IMG/VR virus record: IMGVR_UViG_3300035181_000444
Location: 1 to 47,763 of that record
From: a virus
Direction: 5' to 3' (one strand)
Length of the DNA stretch: 47,763 nt
The notes beneath the pieces were generated by a model. It saw nothing but the letters and a program-made list of their open reading frames with translations, was not told the DNA's origin and did no database searches. Made by a program: the position numbers and the translations under genes. Shown here piece after piece: positions 34,964 to 42,714 of this stretch. Each line of letters starts with the position of its first letter. Within the stretch, counting starts at the first letter, position 1.

Positions 34964-35263
34964 TTATAATTTTTCTAGTTTATCTTCATCTTCTTCTGTA
35001 ATAACTGCTTTCCATCTTAAGTCTGGACAGTCTGATGATAATGATCTTGTTTTAAATGTAAGTGAACATCCACATAAATTACAACATGGTTGCGTCCCTG
35101 GCATTACACATGATGAACCTTTAGTATCTTTTCTTATACATACATTACATAACTCCATTCTATCTGCTGAAATCTTTTCTACAAAGGCATCTCTTATTAC
35201 AGAGTTCTTAATACCTTCCATAATCTGTTTTCTATTGTTCCAAATTTCCTTTAGCTTTACCAT
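34964..35263 (-). CDS. Cys-cluster zinc-binding-like protein
   Basis: A 99-aa protein. After a helical N-terminus come LCNVCIRKDTKGSSCVMPGT and QPCCNLCGCSLTFKTRSLSS. Cysteines at 39, 42, 52, 60, 61, 64, 66 and 79 could hold one or two zinc ions. Small proteins with this spacing occur widely in phages, as far as I recall, without known function. Its start overlaps the 3' end of the IHF-like gene by about 30 bp, indicating translational coupling. Confidence 0.7.
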   Translation of the reverse strand: MVKLKEIWNNRKQIMEGIKNSVIRDAFVEKISADRMELCNVCIRKDTKGSSCVMPGTQPCCNLCGCSLTFKTRSLSSDCPDLRWKAVITEEDEDKLEKL

Positions 35264-35621
35264 CTGCTTTATCCTTTAAAAATTTATCTTTAATTTTTTT
35301 ATCTGCTTTTAGCATTTTATCTGCTTTCTCTAATAATATAACTTTAGCTTCTATTCTTTTCTTATAGTTATAATTGGCCATAGTATCAGTATTTAGTGTT
35401 TCAATACTATTATGATACTTATCCAAGAGTGCAGTAACTAATCTAGGTTTAATTGACATGATTCCTAAACCATCTAAGTTTATTCTGATATGATTTAACT
35501 CAGTTAGATTCTTTCTTATCTCTTTATAGTAGAAAGTCATGAAATTATCTACAAGTGTTTCTGAGACATTTAAATCTTCAGCAACTTGTTTATATAGTAT
35601 ATTAGGTTTTTTTGGGATCAT
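35232..35621 (-). CDS. IHF/HU-like DNA-binding protein
   Basis: A 129-aa protein. Residues 5-60 (ILYKQVAEDLNVSETLVDNF, MTFYYKEIRKNLTELNHIRI, NLDGLGIMSIKP) follow the HU/IHF order of two helices and the entry to the beta arms, with LDGLGIMSIKP at the place of the HU PGFGTF turn. The C-terminal half is a Lys/Asp/Ala-rich helix. crAss-like phages encode IHF-like subunits close to packaging and structural genes. It ends in TAG and overlaps both neighbours. Likely roles are DNA bending for packaging or gene control. A second possible IHF-like gene lies at 13.0-13.6 kb. Confidence 0.75.
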   Translation of the reverse strand: MIPKKPNILYKQVAEDLNVSETLVDNFMTFYYKEIRKNLTELNHIRINLDGLGIMSIKPRLVTALLDKYHNSIETLNTDTMANYNYKKRIEAKVILLEKADKMLKADKKIKDKFLKDKADGKAKGNLEQ

Positions 35622-35980
35622 CTTCCTAAAAATTTATAATCTAATAATATATCTCCTTCTGTTTGTACTTGCAAGATAGGATTTAATCTGATAAGTTTTT
35701 TATCTACATCATCTTTAATTACTAACATAGTCTTCATTGCTTTATTAATTGCATTTCTAACTGTTTGTGGAGACTTAAATATCATCTGTTCATCAGAAGA
35801 AGCATCATAACAAAAATGAGTTAATTCAATAGGTCCTGACATGCTCAATAATGTTAAACAGTTTAAGTCAGAATCACTCACCACTATATGATTAATATAG
35901 CAGTGAGATAATATCTGAAATTTAACAATTTCCCATTTAGGCATTACAGCACGTTTCTGTACTTGATTTACTAATGCCAT
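35618..35980 (-). CDS. Possible winged-helix protein, 120 aa
   Basis: Contains WEIVKFQILSHCYINHIVVS, DSDLNCLTLLSMSGPIELTH, and SPQTVRNAINKAMKTMLVIK, the last looking like a recognition helix followed by a wing. The end is ILLDYKFLGR. It may be a small DNA-binding protein or a terminase-associated factor. It overlaps the IHF-like gene by 4 bp and is the second gene of the operon. Not recognised as a named family. Confidence 0.6.
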   Translation of the reverse strand: MALVNQVQKRAVMPKWEIVKFQILSHCYINHIVVSDSDLNCLTLLSMSGPIELTHFCYDASSDEQMIFKSPQTVRNAINKAMKTMLVIKDDVDKKLIRLNPILQVQTEGDILLDYKFLGR

Positions 35981-35986
35981 AAGTTC

Positions 35987-36262
35987 TTATTGAGTTTTAA
36001 GTTTTCTTTCTTGTTCTGGTGATGGTGCATTAATTTCTTCTTCACCTTCAGTAGGTGGGTTCATCATCATTGCAAGTTGATAGTTAATACTTGTTCTTTT
36101 GAATCTAGCCTCATCAATTTCACATAGTACTTTCTCATACTCTAGTTGTGCTGTTAAATAAGGAATTGATTCTGTGTAAAATTTAAGCATATCAGCCTTT
36201 CTTTCTGCTAATTCTTCTGCTGTTAACTCTACTTCTTCTTGATGTTGGTTTTCTGTACTCAT
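35987..36262 (-). CDS. 91-aa acidic helical protein, first gene of the packaging operon
   Basis: A Glu-rich product with a long predicted helix (VELTAEELAERKADMLKFYT, then EYEKVLCEIDEARFKRTSIN-type text). It ends in Met/Pro-rich and acidic segments. It lies 7 bp upstream of the 120-aa gene and directly downstream of a TATATTTG box and a terminator. Function unknown. Confidence 0.6.
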   Translation of the reverse strand: MSTENQHQEEVELTAEELAERKADMLKFYTESIPYLTAQLEYEKVLCEIDEARFKRTSINYQLAMMMNPPTEGEEEINAPSPEQERKLKTQ

Positions 36263-36285
36263 AATATATATTTTAAATGTTTACA

Positions 36286-36293
36286 CAAATATA
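36286..36293 (-). promoter_or_regulatory. TATATTTG box of the packaging operon
   Basis: The minus-strand TATATTTG fits TAnnTTTG. It is 23 bp before the ATG at 36262 and 30 bp after a terminator, so it marks a likely start for the gene run from 36.3 down to at least 28.4 kb. No clear -33 element was seen. Confidence 0.5.
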
Positions 36294-36323
36294 CAAAATA
36301 AGTTTAAACTTTTAGTATTTAAA

Positions 36324-36356
36324 ATAAAAAACTCAGGTACGTTAATTACCTGAGTT
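36324..36356 (-). terminator. Terminator after the lysis cassette
   Basis: A perfect 10-bp stem, AACTCAGGTA (36330-36339) with TACCTGAGTT (36347-36356), is followed in the minus direction by TTTTTTATTTT. It lies 22 bp beyond the stop of the 52-aa gene. Confidence 0.9.
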
Positions 36357-36378
36357 CTATATTATATATGTGTAGTTA

Positions 36379-36537
36379 TTATCTATTTTTAATTGTAAAG
36401 TTTAATATGGTCAACATGTAAAAGCTTCTATCAATATCAAATTCAATAGTGAATAAGTCTAAAGCTCCAAGACGGATTCTTACACAGGCTTTATCCCATT
36501 GTTTATTTTTTATCTTCCAAGCATTTCTTAATTTCAT
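36379..36537 (-). CDS. 52-aa small protein at the end of the lysis cassette
   Basis: Read directly from the sequence: it starts MKLRNAWKIKNKQWDKACVR, continues IRLGALDLFTIEFDIDRSFY and ends NFTIKNR, stop TAA. The ATG overlaps the TGA of the YkuD-like gene (ATGA at 36534-36537), so translation is coupled. It is followed after 22 bp by a strong terminator. The first part is basic and the second part hydrophobic/amphipathic. Function unknown; a lysis accessory is possible by position. Confidence 0.7.
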   Translation of the reverse strand: MKLRNAWKIKNKQWDKACVRIRLGALDLFTIEFDIDRSFYMLTILNFTIKNR

Positions 36538-37136
36538 ACTATTACTAGATCTTTAGATTCTATTAGTGTATAAGTAAAGTGATTACCGTGTATTTTTTCT
36601 GCTATTTTACAGATCTTCATAAACTCATCAAAGTCTCTTACTCTTTTAAATACTTGACATCCTTCTGACCAGTTTTCTACCCATGTAGAATTTTGACCTG
36701 CTTTGTGGATATTAATACCAAACATACCATTATCTCTTATTACTTCATCAAATGTAAGATCTTTATTATGATCTCTAAAAATAGTTACAGTACCATTTCT
36801 TTGACATAAGGCTTCATATTTACCTTGATGTTTATCAATTGAATATACGCCTCTGTATTGTCCTGGAATAAGTTTTGCTGCACCTTTTGGGTTATGATAC
36901 TCCATTACACCTTTTTTACCTGGCTCAGTTGTATTCATCCATTCATGATATTTCCAAATACCTTTATCATCTTTATATGATATTGTAATTAAATCATCAA
37001 ATACATTAGTTACTTTTTTACCAGTAGAACTATTACGGACACCAACAATATTAACATCATAACCTTTATTTGCATTATCTTCAAACCATTTATAACCTTT
37101 TGAAATAACAGCATTTCTAATTTGACTTAATATCAT
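36534..37136 (-). CDS. YkuD/L,D-transpeptidase-like peptidoglycan enzyme
   Basis: A 200-aa protein. The C-terminal half has GMFGINIHKAG (H144) followed by WSEGCQVF (S157, G159, C160). This is close to the YkuD signature HX14-17(S/T)HGC, with Glu in place of the second His and a somewhat shorter spacing. The cysteine would be the catalytic nucleophile. The N-terminal half contains DDLITISYKDDKGIWKYHEW and PGQYRGVYSIDKHQGKYEAL, beta-rich. Its neighbours are lysis genes, overlapping the upstream coiled-coil gene by 4 bp, so cell-wall cleavage or crosslink modification is likely. An inactive or altered enzyme cannot be excluded. Confidence 0.65.
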   Translation of the reverse strand: MILSQIRNAVISKGYKWFEDNANKGYDVNIVGVRNSSTGKKVTNVFDDLITISYKDDKGIWKYHEWMNTTEPGKKGVMEYHNPKGAAKLIPGQYRGVYSIDKHQGKYEALCQRNGTVTIFRDHNKDLTFDEVIRDNGMFGINIHKAGQNSTWVENWSEGCQVFKRVRDFDEFMKICKIAEKIHGNHFTYTLIESKDLVIV

Positions 37137-37444
37137 TTTGTACTTTTAAGGTGAAAACTAATTAGTTTACCAACTGTATCAGATAACTCACCAATTTTAG
37201 CAGCCATATTCTTAATCTCTTGTTGAGTTGTTTCTGTGATCAACTGATATTTAAGTCTATGTTCTTGTTCAAGTAATTCTATTTTACCTTTTAATCTACC
37301 CTCCTCTTCTGTATGAGCATGATCATTAGTTTTAAGAACTTGTACATCTGCAATTATTGATGTGTGTGTTGTTTTTAAAAAGTATCCTATAAGTGTTATT
37401 ATAAAACCTATAACAAATAAACCTATTGTAAGTATTGAATCCAT
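37133..37444 (-). CDS. Membrane-anchored coiled-coil lysis protein (holin/spanin-like)
   Basis: A 103-aa product with an N-terminal transmembrane helix (ILTIGLFVIGFIITLIGYFL, residues 4-23) and a long coiled-coil tail (GRLKGKIELLEQEHRLKYQL, TTQQEIKNMAAKIGELSDTV). This topology resembles i-spanins and some holins. It overlaps the YkuD-like gene by 4 bp. A role in envelope disruption is inferred. Confidence 0.6.
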   Translation of the reverse strand: MDSILTIGLFVIGFIITLIGYFLKTTHTSIIADVQVLKTNDHAHTEEEGRLKGKIELLEQEHRLKYQLITETTQQEIKNMAAKIGELSDTVGKLISFHLKSTK

Positions 37445-37517
37445 GGTAATAAAAATAAAAAATAATATATATTCTAATATAGTAATATTTTACTAGATAC
37501 AGTGCACCTTTTTAAAA

Positions 37518-37730
37518 TTAATTTGTTGATTCCACGGTTAACTGTGATAATGTGGCAGTTACAGTTCCAGCTAATAATAAATATCCACTAGCTGATACCA
37601 ATAATGCAGGTAATGCTACAGGAGAAGCAATAATAATTCCTCCTATTGTTCCTGCTATGATACCAATTTTTTGCATTTTTTTCCAAAATGTTGGTGTCTT
37701 AGTGTTCCATCTTTGTTGTAAATTTTTCAT
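37518..37730 (-). CDS. Holin-like small membrane protein
   Basis: A 70-aa protein with a basic head (MKNLQQRWNTKTPTFWKKMQ) and two hydrophobic segments (IGIIAGTIGGIIIASPVALP and LLVSASGYLLLAGTVTATL). Two helices in so short a protein next to a lysozyme gene suggest a holin that opens the inner membrane. It starts 4 bp after the lysozyme stop. No specific holin family is recognised. Confidence 0.6.
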   Translation of the reverse strand: MKNLQQRWNTKTPTFWKKMQKIGIIAGTIGGIIIASPVALPALLVSASGYLLLAGTVTATLSQLTVESTN

Positions 37731-37734
37731 AATC

Positions 37735-38181
37735 TTATTTTTTAATGTATAAATCTGCTTCTTTTCTTCTTCTTTTTAATAATCCAGGAAGTAACTTTCC
37801 ACCTCCTGTAACATAATGGTTTATCCACCAATCATAGATAACCTCATCAGTAGCCTTTTGATTAATTAATCTAAATAAAGCTTCTGAACTACCACAATTC
37901 CAGCAAAAAGATACTAGTGCATCAAATTGGTTTTGGTTTAAAATAACCTTTATATTCCTATCTACAGTAGCTTCATACTTAGGAAGCAACTCTAAAAATA
38001 ATTCATTAGCTCTTTCTTGAGTAATCTTATCACCTAATTTAAATTTGCTGCCATCTTTCCTAGCTGTGTTTCCATACCCAATAGTTATTGGTAATCCACC
38101 AGTTCCAGGATCAACATAAGCTTTTAACTTACATCCTTCAAATCCCTTAATTAGGTCTATGCCTTGTTGTGAAGTTTTCAT
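37735..38181 (-). CDS. GH24 endolysin (T4-type lysozyme)
   Basis: A 148-aa muramidase. GFEGCKLKAYVDPG holds the catalytic Glu (E15) and Asp (D24), and ITIGYGNT the conserved Thr (T33) and GYG motif. LNQNQFDALVSFCWNCGSS and the Trp/Arg-rich C-terminus (GLLKRRRKEADLYIKK) complete the GH24 fold. It hydrolyses the beta-1,4 glycosidic bonds of peptidoglycan. There is no signal peptide, so release depends on the holin-like gene that follows. Length matches the family. Confidence 0.92.
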   Translation of the reverse strand: MKTSQQGIDLIKGFEGCKLKAYVDPGTGGLPITIGYGNTARKDGSKFKLGDKITQERANELFLELLPKYEATVDRNIKVILNQNQFDALVSFCWNCGSSEALFRLINQKATDEVIYDWWINHYVTGGGKLLPGLLKRRRKEADLYIKK

Positions 38182-38193
38182 AAATTATAATAC

Positions 38194-38430
38194 TTACATT
38201 ATGTTACCCGGTGCATCCGGGGGAACAGGAAATTCTGTTTTATCTTGCACTACACCACCCTCTTCAAAAAAATGATTTAACATTGCCTCATCTGCAGGAG
38301 TTAAATCTGCAGTAGCTTTATCAATCTTTATAGTGTCATCATATTCACTATCTGCTATCCATTTTAGGACAGTCCAGTCTACACCCTCTTTATTTGTGTA
38401 AACTTCATATTTATAAAAAAAATGTGACAT
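38194..38430 (-). CDS. 78-aa acidic hypothetical protein
   Basis: Contains VYTNKEGVDWTVLKWIADSE, YDDTIKIDKATADLTPADEA and a Pro/Asp-rich C-terminus. It lies between the fibre-like genes and the endolysin, with spacing of 1 and 12 bp. Unknown function; possibly a fibre chaperone or small virion protein by position. Confidence 0.55.
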   Translation of the reverse strand: MSHFFYKYEVYTNKEGVDWTVLKWIADSEYDDTIKIDKATADLTPADEAMLNHFFEEGGVVQDKTEFPVPPDAPGNIM

Positions 38431-38431
38431 A

Positions 38432-38959
38432 TTAATTACGTTCTACTGGTCTAAATACTATACTTCTTAATCCTGTTGTTGTTGCTGCAGCATCTACATA
38501 TAAAGCAAATGTTCCTGCTCCTGCTGCTGCAGTATTTGCATATCCATTACTTGTAGTGTCATTTTTTACAAAATCTCCTGGGTTAGAAGGGTTTACACCC
38601 GTAGCAACAACTAATGCTTTTACAGTACCATGATATGTCATAGGAACAGTTACTCCTATAACATTTCCTTTACCATTTTCTACAATTCCTATAATTCCTT
38701 CTGTATCTGCTGCTAATGCTTGAAATCCAATTTGATTATTGACAGTAGAAGAAGAAACACCAACTCCTCCATCTAAAAAACCTGTAGTAGTTACCATAGA
38801 TTTTTGATTTGCATGTACAAAGTTATTACCATCCCACTCACGTTTTTTAGCATAAGTTGTGTCCCATACAGTATCACCTGCATTAGCTCCTGTAATAAGG
38901 ATAATGTTAGCCCAAGTTTGGCTACCATAAGTAAAATGTCCTCTAGTTAATACTCCCAT
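38432..38959 (-). CDS. Fibre-like paralogue 1 (175 aa)
   Basis: Start chosen at 38959 (MGVLTRGHFTYGSQTWANII), because a TTTTTAATTATG leader precedes it and it begins two bases after the upstream stop; the alternative at 38971 lacks such a leader. The protein is Gly/Ala/Thr-rich and beta-predicted, with GDTVWDTTYAKKREWDGNNF and PGDFVKNDTTSNGYANTAAA. This order recurs in the next two genes, so the three form a tandem family. A particle fibre or decoration role is inferred. Confidence 0.65.
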   Translation of the reverse strand: MGVLTRGHFTYGSQTWANIILITGANAGDTVWDTTYAKKREWDGNNFVHANQKSMVTTTGFLDGGVGVSSSTVNNQIGFQALAADTEGIIGIVENGKGNVIGVTVPMTYHGTVKALVVATGVNPSNPGDFVKNDTTSNGYANTAAAGAGTFALYVDAAATTTGLRSIVFRPVERN

Positions 38960-38961
38960 AA

Positions 38962-39516
38962 TTAAAAACATTCTGCTGAATTAATCCAACAATTTACTAA
39001 TCTGTCTGCAGGCATTGTTGCAAATGCTTCTGCAATAACTCCAATTGAACCTGTTCCTCCAGTTTTTGACGCTGTTGAACTTGCTTCTCCGTTTGTTATA
39101 GTAAGTTGAACAATATGTTGTCTTGTTGTAGTTGTGGTAGCGGCAGTAAATTTTATTTTGTAAAAACCTTTACAAGCTACAATTACTTTTGCTCCATTTA
39201 TTCCACCTCTGTAAACAACACCTATATGCCAATTATCTGCAAATGTATCAGCAAGTTCTACTGTAGCTTGACTAGCTGCAGGTAAAACATTATCTATATT
39301 AACTACCTGTCCTACTGATACTGTAGCTCCTGCATTGTTTACTACTTCTACACAATCATCATTTATCCAATTGGTTCCTGTCCAATATTCTTCTTTATTA
39401 ATATCTGTATTGTACACATTATCACCTGCTACTAATGTATAAGTACCGGATAGTGCATCTATCTGTGTTTTGGTTTTATTACCAAACTTTGTAAATTTAT
39501 TTGAGTAAGTTGCCAT
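38962..39516 (-). CDS. Fibre-like paralogue 2 (184 aa)
   Basis: The opening is followed by GDNVYNTDINKEEYWTGTNW and DDCVEVVNNAGATVSVGQVV, a segment like those in the neighbouring genes (GDTV...NGSFIW, DFVQITNDSGVTLSKGDVV). The rest is Thr/Ala/Gly-rich and beta-like. It ends with a cysteine (NSAECF). Its ATG shares one base with the upstream TAA (TAATG). Confidence 0.65.
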   Translation of the reverse strand: MATYSNKFTKFGNKTKTQIDALSGTYTLVAGDNVYNTDINKEEYWTGTNWINDDCVEVVNNAGATVSVGQVVNIDNVLPAASQATVELADTFADNWHIGVVYRGGINGAKVIVACKGFYKIKFTAATTTTTRQHIVQLTITNGEASSTASKTGGTGSIGVIAEAFATMPADRLVNCWINSAECF

Positions 39517-40037
39517 TAGAAATATTCAGGTTTAGAACGTATTAAACACTTAGTAAGTCCTGCCACAGCATTTTGCTGAACATATACTCCAAAAAATCCA
39601 TCTCCCATTGTTGTGGTAGAATCTCCTGCTCCAGTAGTAGTACTTGTTAAAGCATAATCTCCTGCATTAGTAGAACCATTTGTTCTTACATCATATATTC
39701 CTGATATAGCAACTGCAACAGGTCTTGTAGTATCATTACCGAATACAACAGGACCTAATACTAATGGGTTTCCTTGAGTAGTAGTTCTAGTAACAGAATT
39801 AGTAGCTGCTGTATTAATAATTACTACATCACCTTTAGATAAAGTTACCCCACTGTCATTTGTAATTTGTACAAAATCATTGCACATCCAAATAAAAGAA
39901 CCATTATAAGACATTAATCTATTGTTCTCTAAACAGAACACAGTATCTCCAATAGAAGGTCCACTAATTGCAGCTACCGCTGCTAAAGTGTTTACAACTC
40001 CATAAGTATAATTTCTACCATTTGCAATATAAGCCAT
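39516..40037 (-). CDS. Fibre-like paralogue 3 (173 aa)
   Basis: Begins MAYIANGRNYTYGVVNTLAA and contains GDTVFCLENNRLMSYNGSFI and FVQITNDSGVTLSKGDVVII, aligned with the two downstream paralogues. It is Thr/Gly/Ala-rich. Together the three suggest gene duplication and divergence of a fibre or surface module. It lies 4 bp after the 544-aa gene. Confidence 0.65.
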   Translation of the reverse strand: MAYIANGRNYTYGVVNTLAAVAAISGPSIGDTVFCLENNRLMSYNGSFIWMCNDFVQITNDSGVTLSKGDVVIINTAATNSVTRTTTQGNPLVLGPVVFGNDTTRPVAVAISGIYDVRTNGSTNAGDYALTSTTTGAGDSTTTMGDGFFGVYVQQNAVAGLTKCLIRSKPEYF

Positions 40038-40041
40038 AATA

Positions 40042-41676
40042 TTATCCTATTATCCACCAGTTAGTACCATCAGACACAAATGTGTATGCATCATATTGAT
40101 TAAATATCGGCATACCTGTAACAGACCTATTTGTACCATCAATAGTAATTCCTGCTGAAGGTGTAAGTACTCTAATATTTGTTACTGTAGAATTAATCAT
40201 TTTAACTCCTACTTTAATACCATTTGCAGCAGCAGGTAAAGTTACAGTATGTGTAGCTGCATTTACAAGTACATAGTCATTGCTTACTGCTGTATAACTT
40301 GCACCTACTTGTGTAGTAACAGTCCATGCAGATGATGCTCCTGAATATTGTGGTATATTTAATGTAGCTCCTACTAAAGTAGCAGCACCGCTAGTACCAG
40401 TAGTTGTTAATGTTATTGCATCTTGTTTTGAATTAAAAGTACTCCAGTCTGCAGCACTTAATGCACCTCTATTAGCTGCACTTGCTGTTGGCACTTGCAA
40501 AGTAATAACTGGAGTAGATGTTCCTGTAGCTACTGTTGAACTTAAATCTGTTCCCGTTGTACCTAATGTTAATGCTGCTACACTTGTTACTGTTCCGTTA
40601 CCCTTATTATTAAATGTTGTCCAATCTGTTGAAGTTAAATAACCATTAACAGAAGTTGTTGCAGCAGGTATTGAAACAGCAGGAGTATTACCACCACTAG
40701 AAACCACTGGACTTGTGCCTGTAACAGAAGTTACTGTTCCTTGTGGATTAGCAGCAGTTGTAATAGCAGTAACTCGCCCATAAGTGTCAATGGTAACTAC
40801 AGGAATTAAACTAGAAGATCCCGTTGTACCTGCACTTGCCACACCACTTACAAGATCAATTACAGGAGTTGTACCACCTGTACTAGTTATACGACCAGCA
40901 GTTCCACTTACTGATGTAATTGTTCCTGTTGTTGGAGTAACCCATTGTGCCTTACCATCTGCAGTCATTGAAGTAAGAACTTTACCTACTCCTTCTGTAC
41001 CATCTCGTAGTTGTACTGAATAATTTGAAGTAGCACCTGTTCCAACAAATTTACCTCCTATATTTTCAATACTTGTACCTCCACTTTGTCCGTAAACTCC
41101 AATATTTTGAGTTGTGGAACTTTGAGCTGTTCCTGATGCACCATAATTAGTAGATGCACCTACTCCTTGATTAACTCCTGCAATACCTACAGCACCATTA
41201 ACTGTAGTATTACCATAAATATTATAGTTTTCTCCAGCTGTTGTACTATATACAGCAAATTTATATACTGAAACTATTGCACCATTAACTGCTATTTTAG
41301 AACCATTATCTCTTATTTGACTATTTCCTAATGAGTCTATTCCTGTCCATTTGGATACAAAATTCAATGCACCACTACCACTTACTGCATCAACACTTAC
41401 TAAAGGGTCCATGGGAGTTCCTGAACCTGTAATTGTAACACCATCAACACTTATATTAACTATTGGATTTAATGGATCAGTATTATCCGTATCTAATCCT
41501 GTTACAGATGCAACTCCTGAACTAGATCCACCAGGAATAGTAACAGTAACATCTTCTCCTATTGAACTTGCTACTACACCTGCTCCTACAAAATTAATAG
41601 TACTAAGATCTTTGGTTAATATTACAGATTCATCAAGAGCTGTAATTTTTTTCTTTATGTTTATTTCTGTACTCAT
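40042..41676 (-). CDS. Beta-repeat tail fibre, 544 aa
   Basis: The N-terminal third has VTGLDTDNTDPLNPIVNISV and GSGTPMDPLVSV (54-95). The middle has repeated GTVTSVxGT-type blocks (GTITSVSGTAGRITSTGG, GTVTSVTGTSPVVSSGGN, GTVTSVAALTLGTTGT). The NGYLTSTDWTTFNNK/RGALSAADWSTFNSKQ pairs are typical of Bacteroidota phage fibres. LTTTGTSGAATLVGATLNIP (423-442) is shared with the 564-aa fibre. The C-terminus ends FVSDGTNWWIIG, a probable tip domain. Likely a trimeric receptor-binding or accessory fibre. Confidence 0.8.
   Translation of the reverse strand: MSTEINIKKKITALDESVILTKDLSTINFVGAGVVASSIGEDVTVTIPGGSSSGVASVTGLDTDNTDPLNPIVNISVDGVTITGSGTPMDPLVSVDAVSGSGALNFVSKWTGIDSLGNSQIRDNGSKIAVNGAIVSVYKFAVYSTTAGENYNIYGNTTVNGAVGIAGVNQGVGASTNYGASGTAQSSTTQNIGVYGQSGGTSIENIGGKFVGTGATSNYSVQLRDGTEGVGKVLTSMTADGKAQWVTPTTGTITSVSGTAGRITSTGGTTPVIDLVSGVASAGTTGSSSLIPVVTIDTYGRVTAITTAANPQGTVTSVTGTSPVVSSGGNTPAVSIPAATTSVNGYLTSTDWTTFNNKGNGTVTSVAALTLGTTGTDLSSTVATGTSTPVITLQVPTASAANRGALSAADWSTFNSKQDAITLTTTGTSGAATLVGATLNIPQYSGASSAWTVTTQVGASYTAVSNDYVLVNAATHTVTLPAAANGIKVGVKMINSTVTNIRVLTPSAGITIDGTNRSVTGMPIFNQYDAYTFVSDGTNWWIIG
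40345..40410 (-). repeat. Fibre module B, copy in the 544-aa fibre
   Basis: Encodes LTTTGTSGAATLVGATLNIP and two more residues (423-444), near-identical to 44155-44223 in the upstream fibre gene. In the other gene the module lies directly before module A; here it is far downstream of it. Confidence 0.8.
41392..41517 (-). repeat. Fibre module A, copy in the 544-aa fibre
   Basis: Encodes a ~42-residue module with VASVTGLDTDNTDPLNPI and a SVDGVTITGSGTP ending. The same module is encoded at 44020-44145. Only a few residues differ, suggesting recent duplication or recombination between the fibre genes. Confidence 0.85.
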
Positions 41677-41688
41677 TAGTATATAGTA

Positions 41689-42294
41689 TTATGAATTATA
41701 AGTAATAAGTAATTCAGTACCTGTTCCGTCATATGTAAATGTAGAAGCAGCATAAGAATTATTAATACCATCAGCTCCAAAATTTACTGATTCTCCTGGT
41801 TTAATTGTAGCACCTAAGAAAGTTCCATTACCTGTTCCTACATTTGCTATAGAAAGACTATATGTTATTGGAGCAACTGTACCTGATGTAGATGTTCTAA
41901 TATAATTAGGAGTTCTAGTAACAGCTGATGTATTACTTACTATTTGAGCTAAGTAAGTATTAGGATTGATATAAGTAATTGGTGCAAGTGGTGTACCTGG
42001 AGTATTTGTTCCTGCTAAATAATAAACTGGTGGATCAAATGTTCCCGTACCTGCATTATAAATTCTTATCTCTAACCAAGTAACATCATTAGCATCAACA
42101 ACTAAAGCTGCTTCATATTCAGTTCCTGCTTGAATTGCAGCAAGTATTTGGTTAAGTAATGAATCAACATTAACAGTATTAGTGTTAATATCTATTAAAT
42201 TGTCACAGGCACACTCTTGACCATATAACATTTTTAATTGCCATGGCATATTGGTACCCTTGCCACCATATGTTTTTAAATTTCCTACAGACAT
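41689..42294 (-). CDS. Virion/fibre-associated protein, 201 aa
   Basis: Begins MSVGNLKTYGGKGTNMPWQL and KMLYGQECACDNLI, followed by a helix (VDSLLNQILAAIQAGTEYEA) and a beta-rich Thr/Asn/Gly-rich C-terminal half ending TYDGTGTELLITYNS. The opening resembles adaptor or base proteins found beside fibres in Bacteroidota phages, by my recollection. It is the first gene after a terminator and TATATTTG box, with a CAAATTATTATG leader. Function inferred from position. Confidence 0.6.
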   Translation of the reverse strand: MSVGNLKTYGGKGTNMPWQLKMLYGQECACDNLIDINTNTVNVDSLLNQILAAIQAGTEYEAALVVDANDVTWLEIRIYNAGTGTFDPPVYYLAGTNTPGTPLAPITYINPNTYLAQIVSNTSAVTRTPNYIRTSTSGTVAPITYSLSIANVGTGNGTFLGATIKPGESVNFGADGINNSYAASTFTYDGTGTELLITYNS

Positions 42295-42343
42295 AATAAT
42301 TTGATTTTATATATAATAATATACGCAAAAGATTCTAGATATA

Positions 42344-42351
42344 CAAATATA
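42344..42351 (-). promoter_or_regulatory. TATATTTG box for the fibre/lysis transcript
   Basis: Minus-strand TATATTTG overlaps the T-run of the terminator just upstream, so termination and re-initiation share DNA. It lies 50 bp before the ATG at 42294. Confidence 0.5.
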
Positions 42352-42378
42352 AAAAAGAAAAGCCACATTACTGTGACT
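42351..42378 (-). terminator. Terminator after the 105-aa gene
   Basis: A 7-bp stem with one G-U pair (42361-42367 with 42372-42378) and a 4-nt loop is followed in the minus direction by TTTCTTTTTT. It starts 16 bp after the stop at 42394. Confidence 0.75.
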
Positions 42379-42393
42379 CTTACTTTTTAATTT

Positions 42394-42711
42394 TTATTCA
42401 GCAAAACTATGTGTGTTAATTTCTAAAAATACTTTTTTAATCTTAGCAGGAAGATCATTAAAATTAATTTCAACAGATGCATCAGTTACTGTTGATGTTA
42501 CTGAACTTATTAAATTGATATTAGCCCAATATGGTGCATCTATAATTATAGTAAAGACATTAGTATTAAAATAAACAATAAAATCAGTTAATGCTTTTGC
42601 ATTTGTTTTATTTTCTTTAGATGGTTTATAATCAAGTTCTATAGCACCTAAGTCTACTATAATTGTTTCTTCTATTTCGTTAGAAGTATTATTTGTTATT
42701 GTAATATTCAT
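42394..42711 (-). CDS. 105-aa hypothetical protein beside fibre gene
   Basis: Contains NITITNNTSNEIEETIIVDL and LTDFIVYFNTNVFTIIIDAP. The predicted alternation of strands and acidic turns suggests a small beta protein. It follows the 564-aa fibre gene after 3 bp and precedes a terminator. It may be a fibre chaperone or capping protein; this is only inference. Confidence 0.55.
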   Translation of the reverse strand: MNITITNNTSNEIEETIIVDLGAIELDYKPSKENKTNAKALTDFIVYFNTNVFTIIIDAPYWANINLISSVTSTVTDASVEINFNDLPAKIKKVFLEINTHSFAE

Positions 42712-42714
42712 GGT

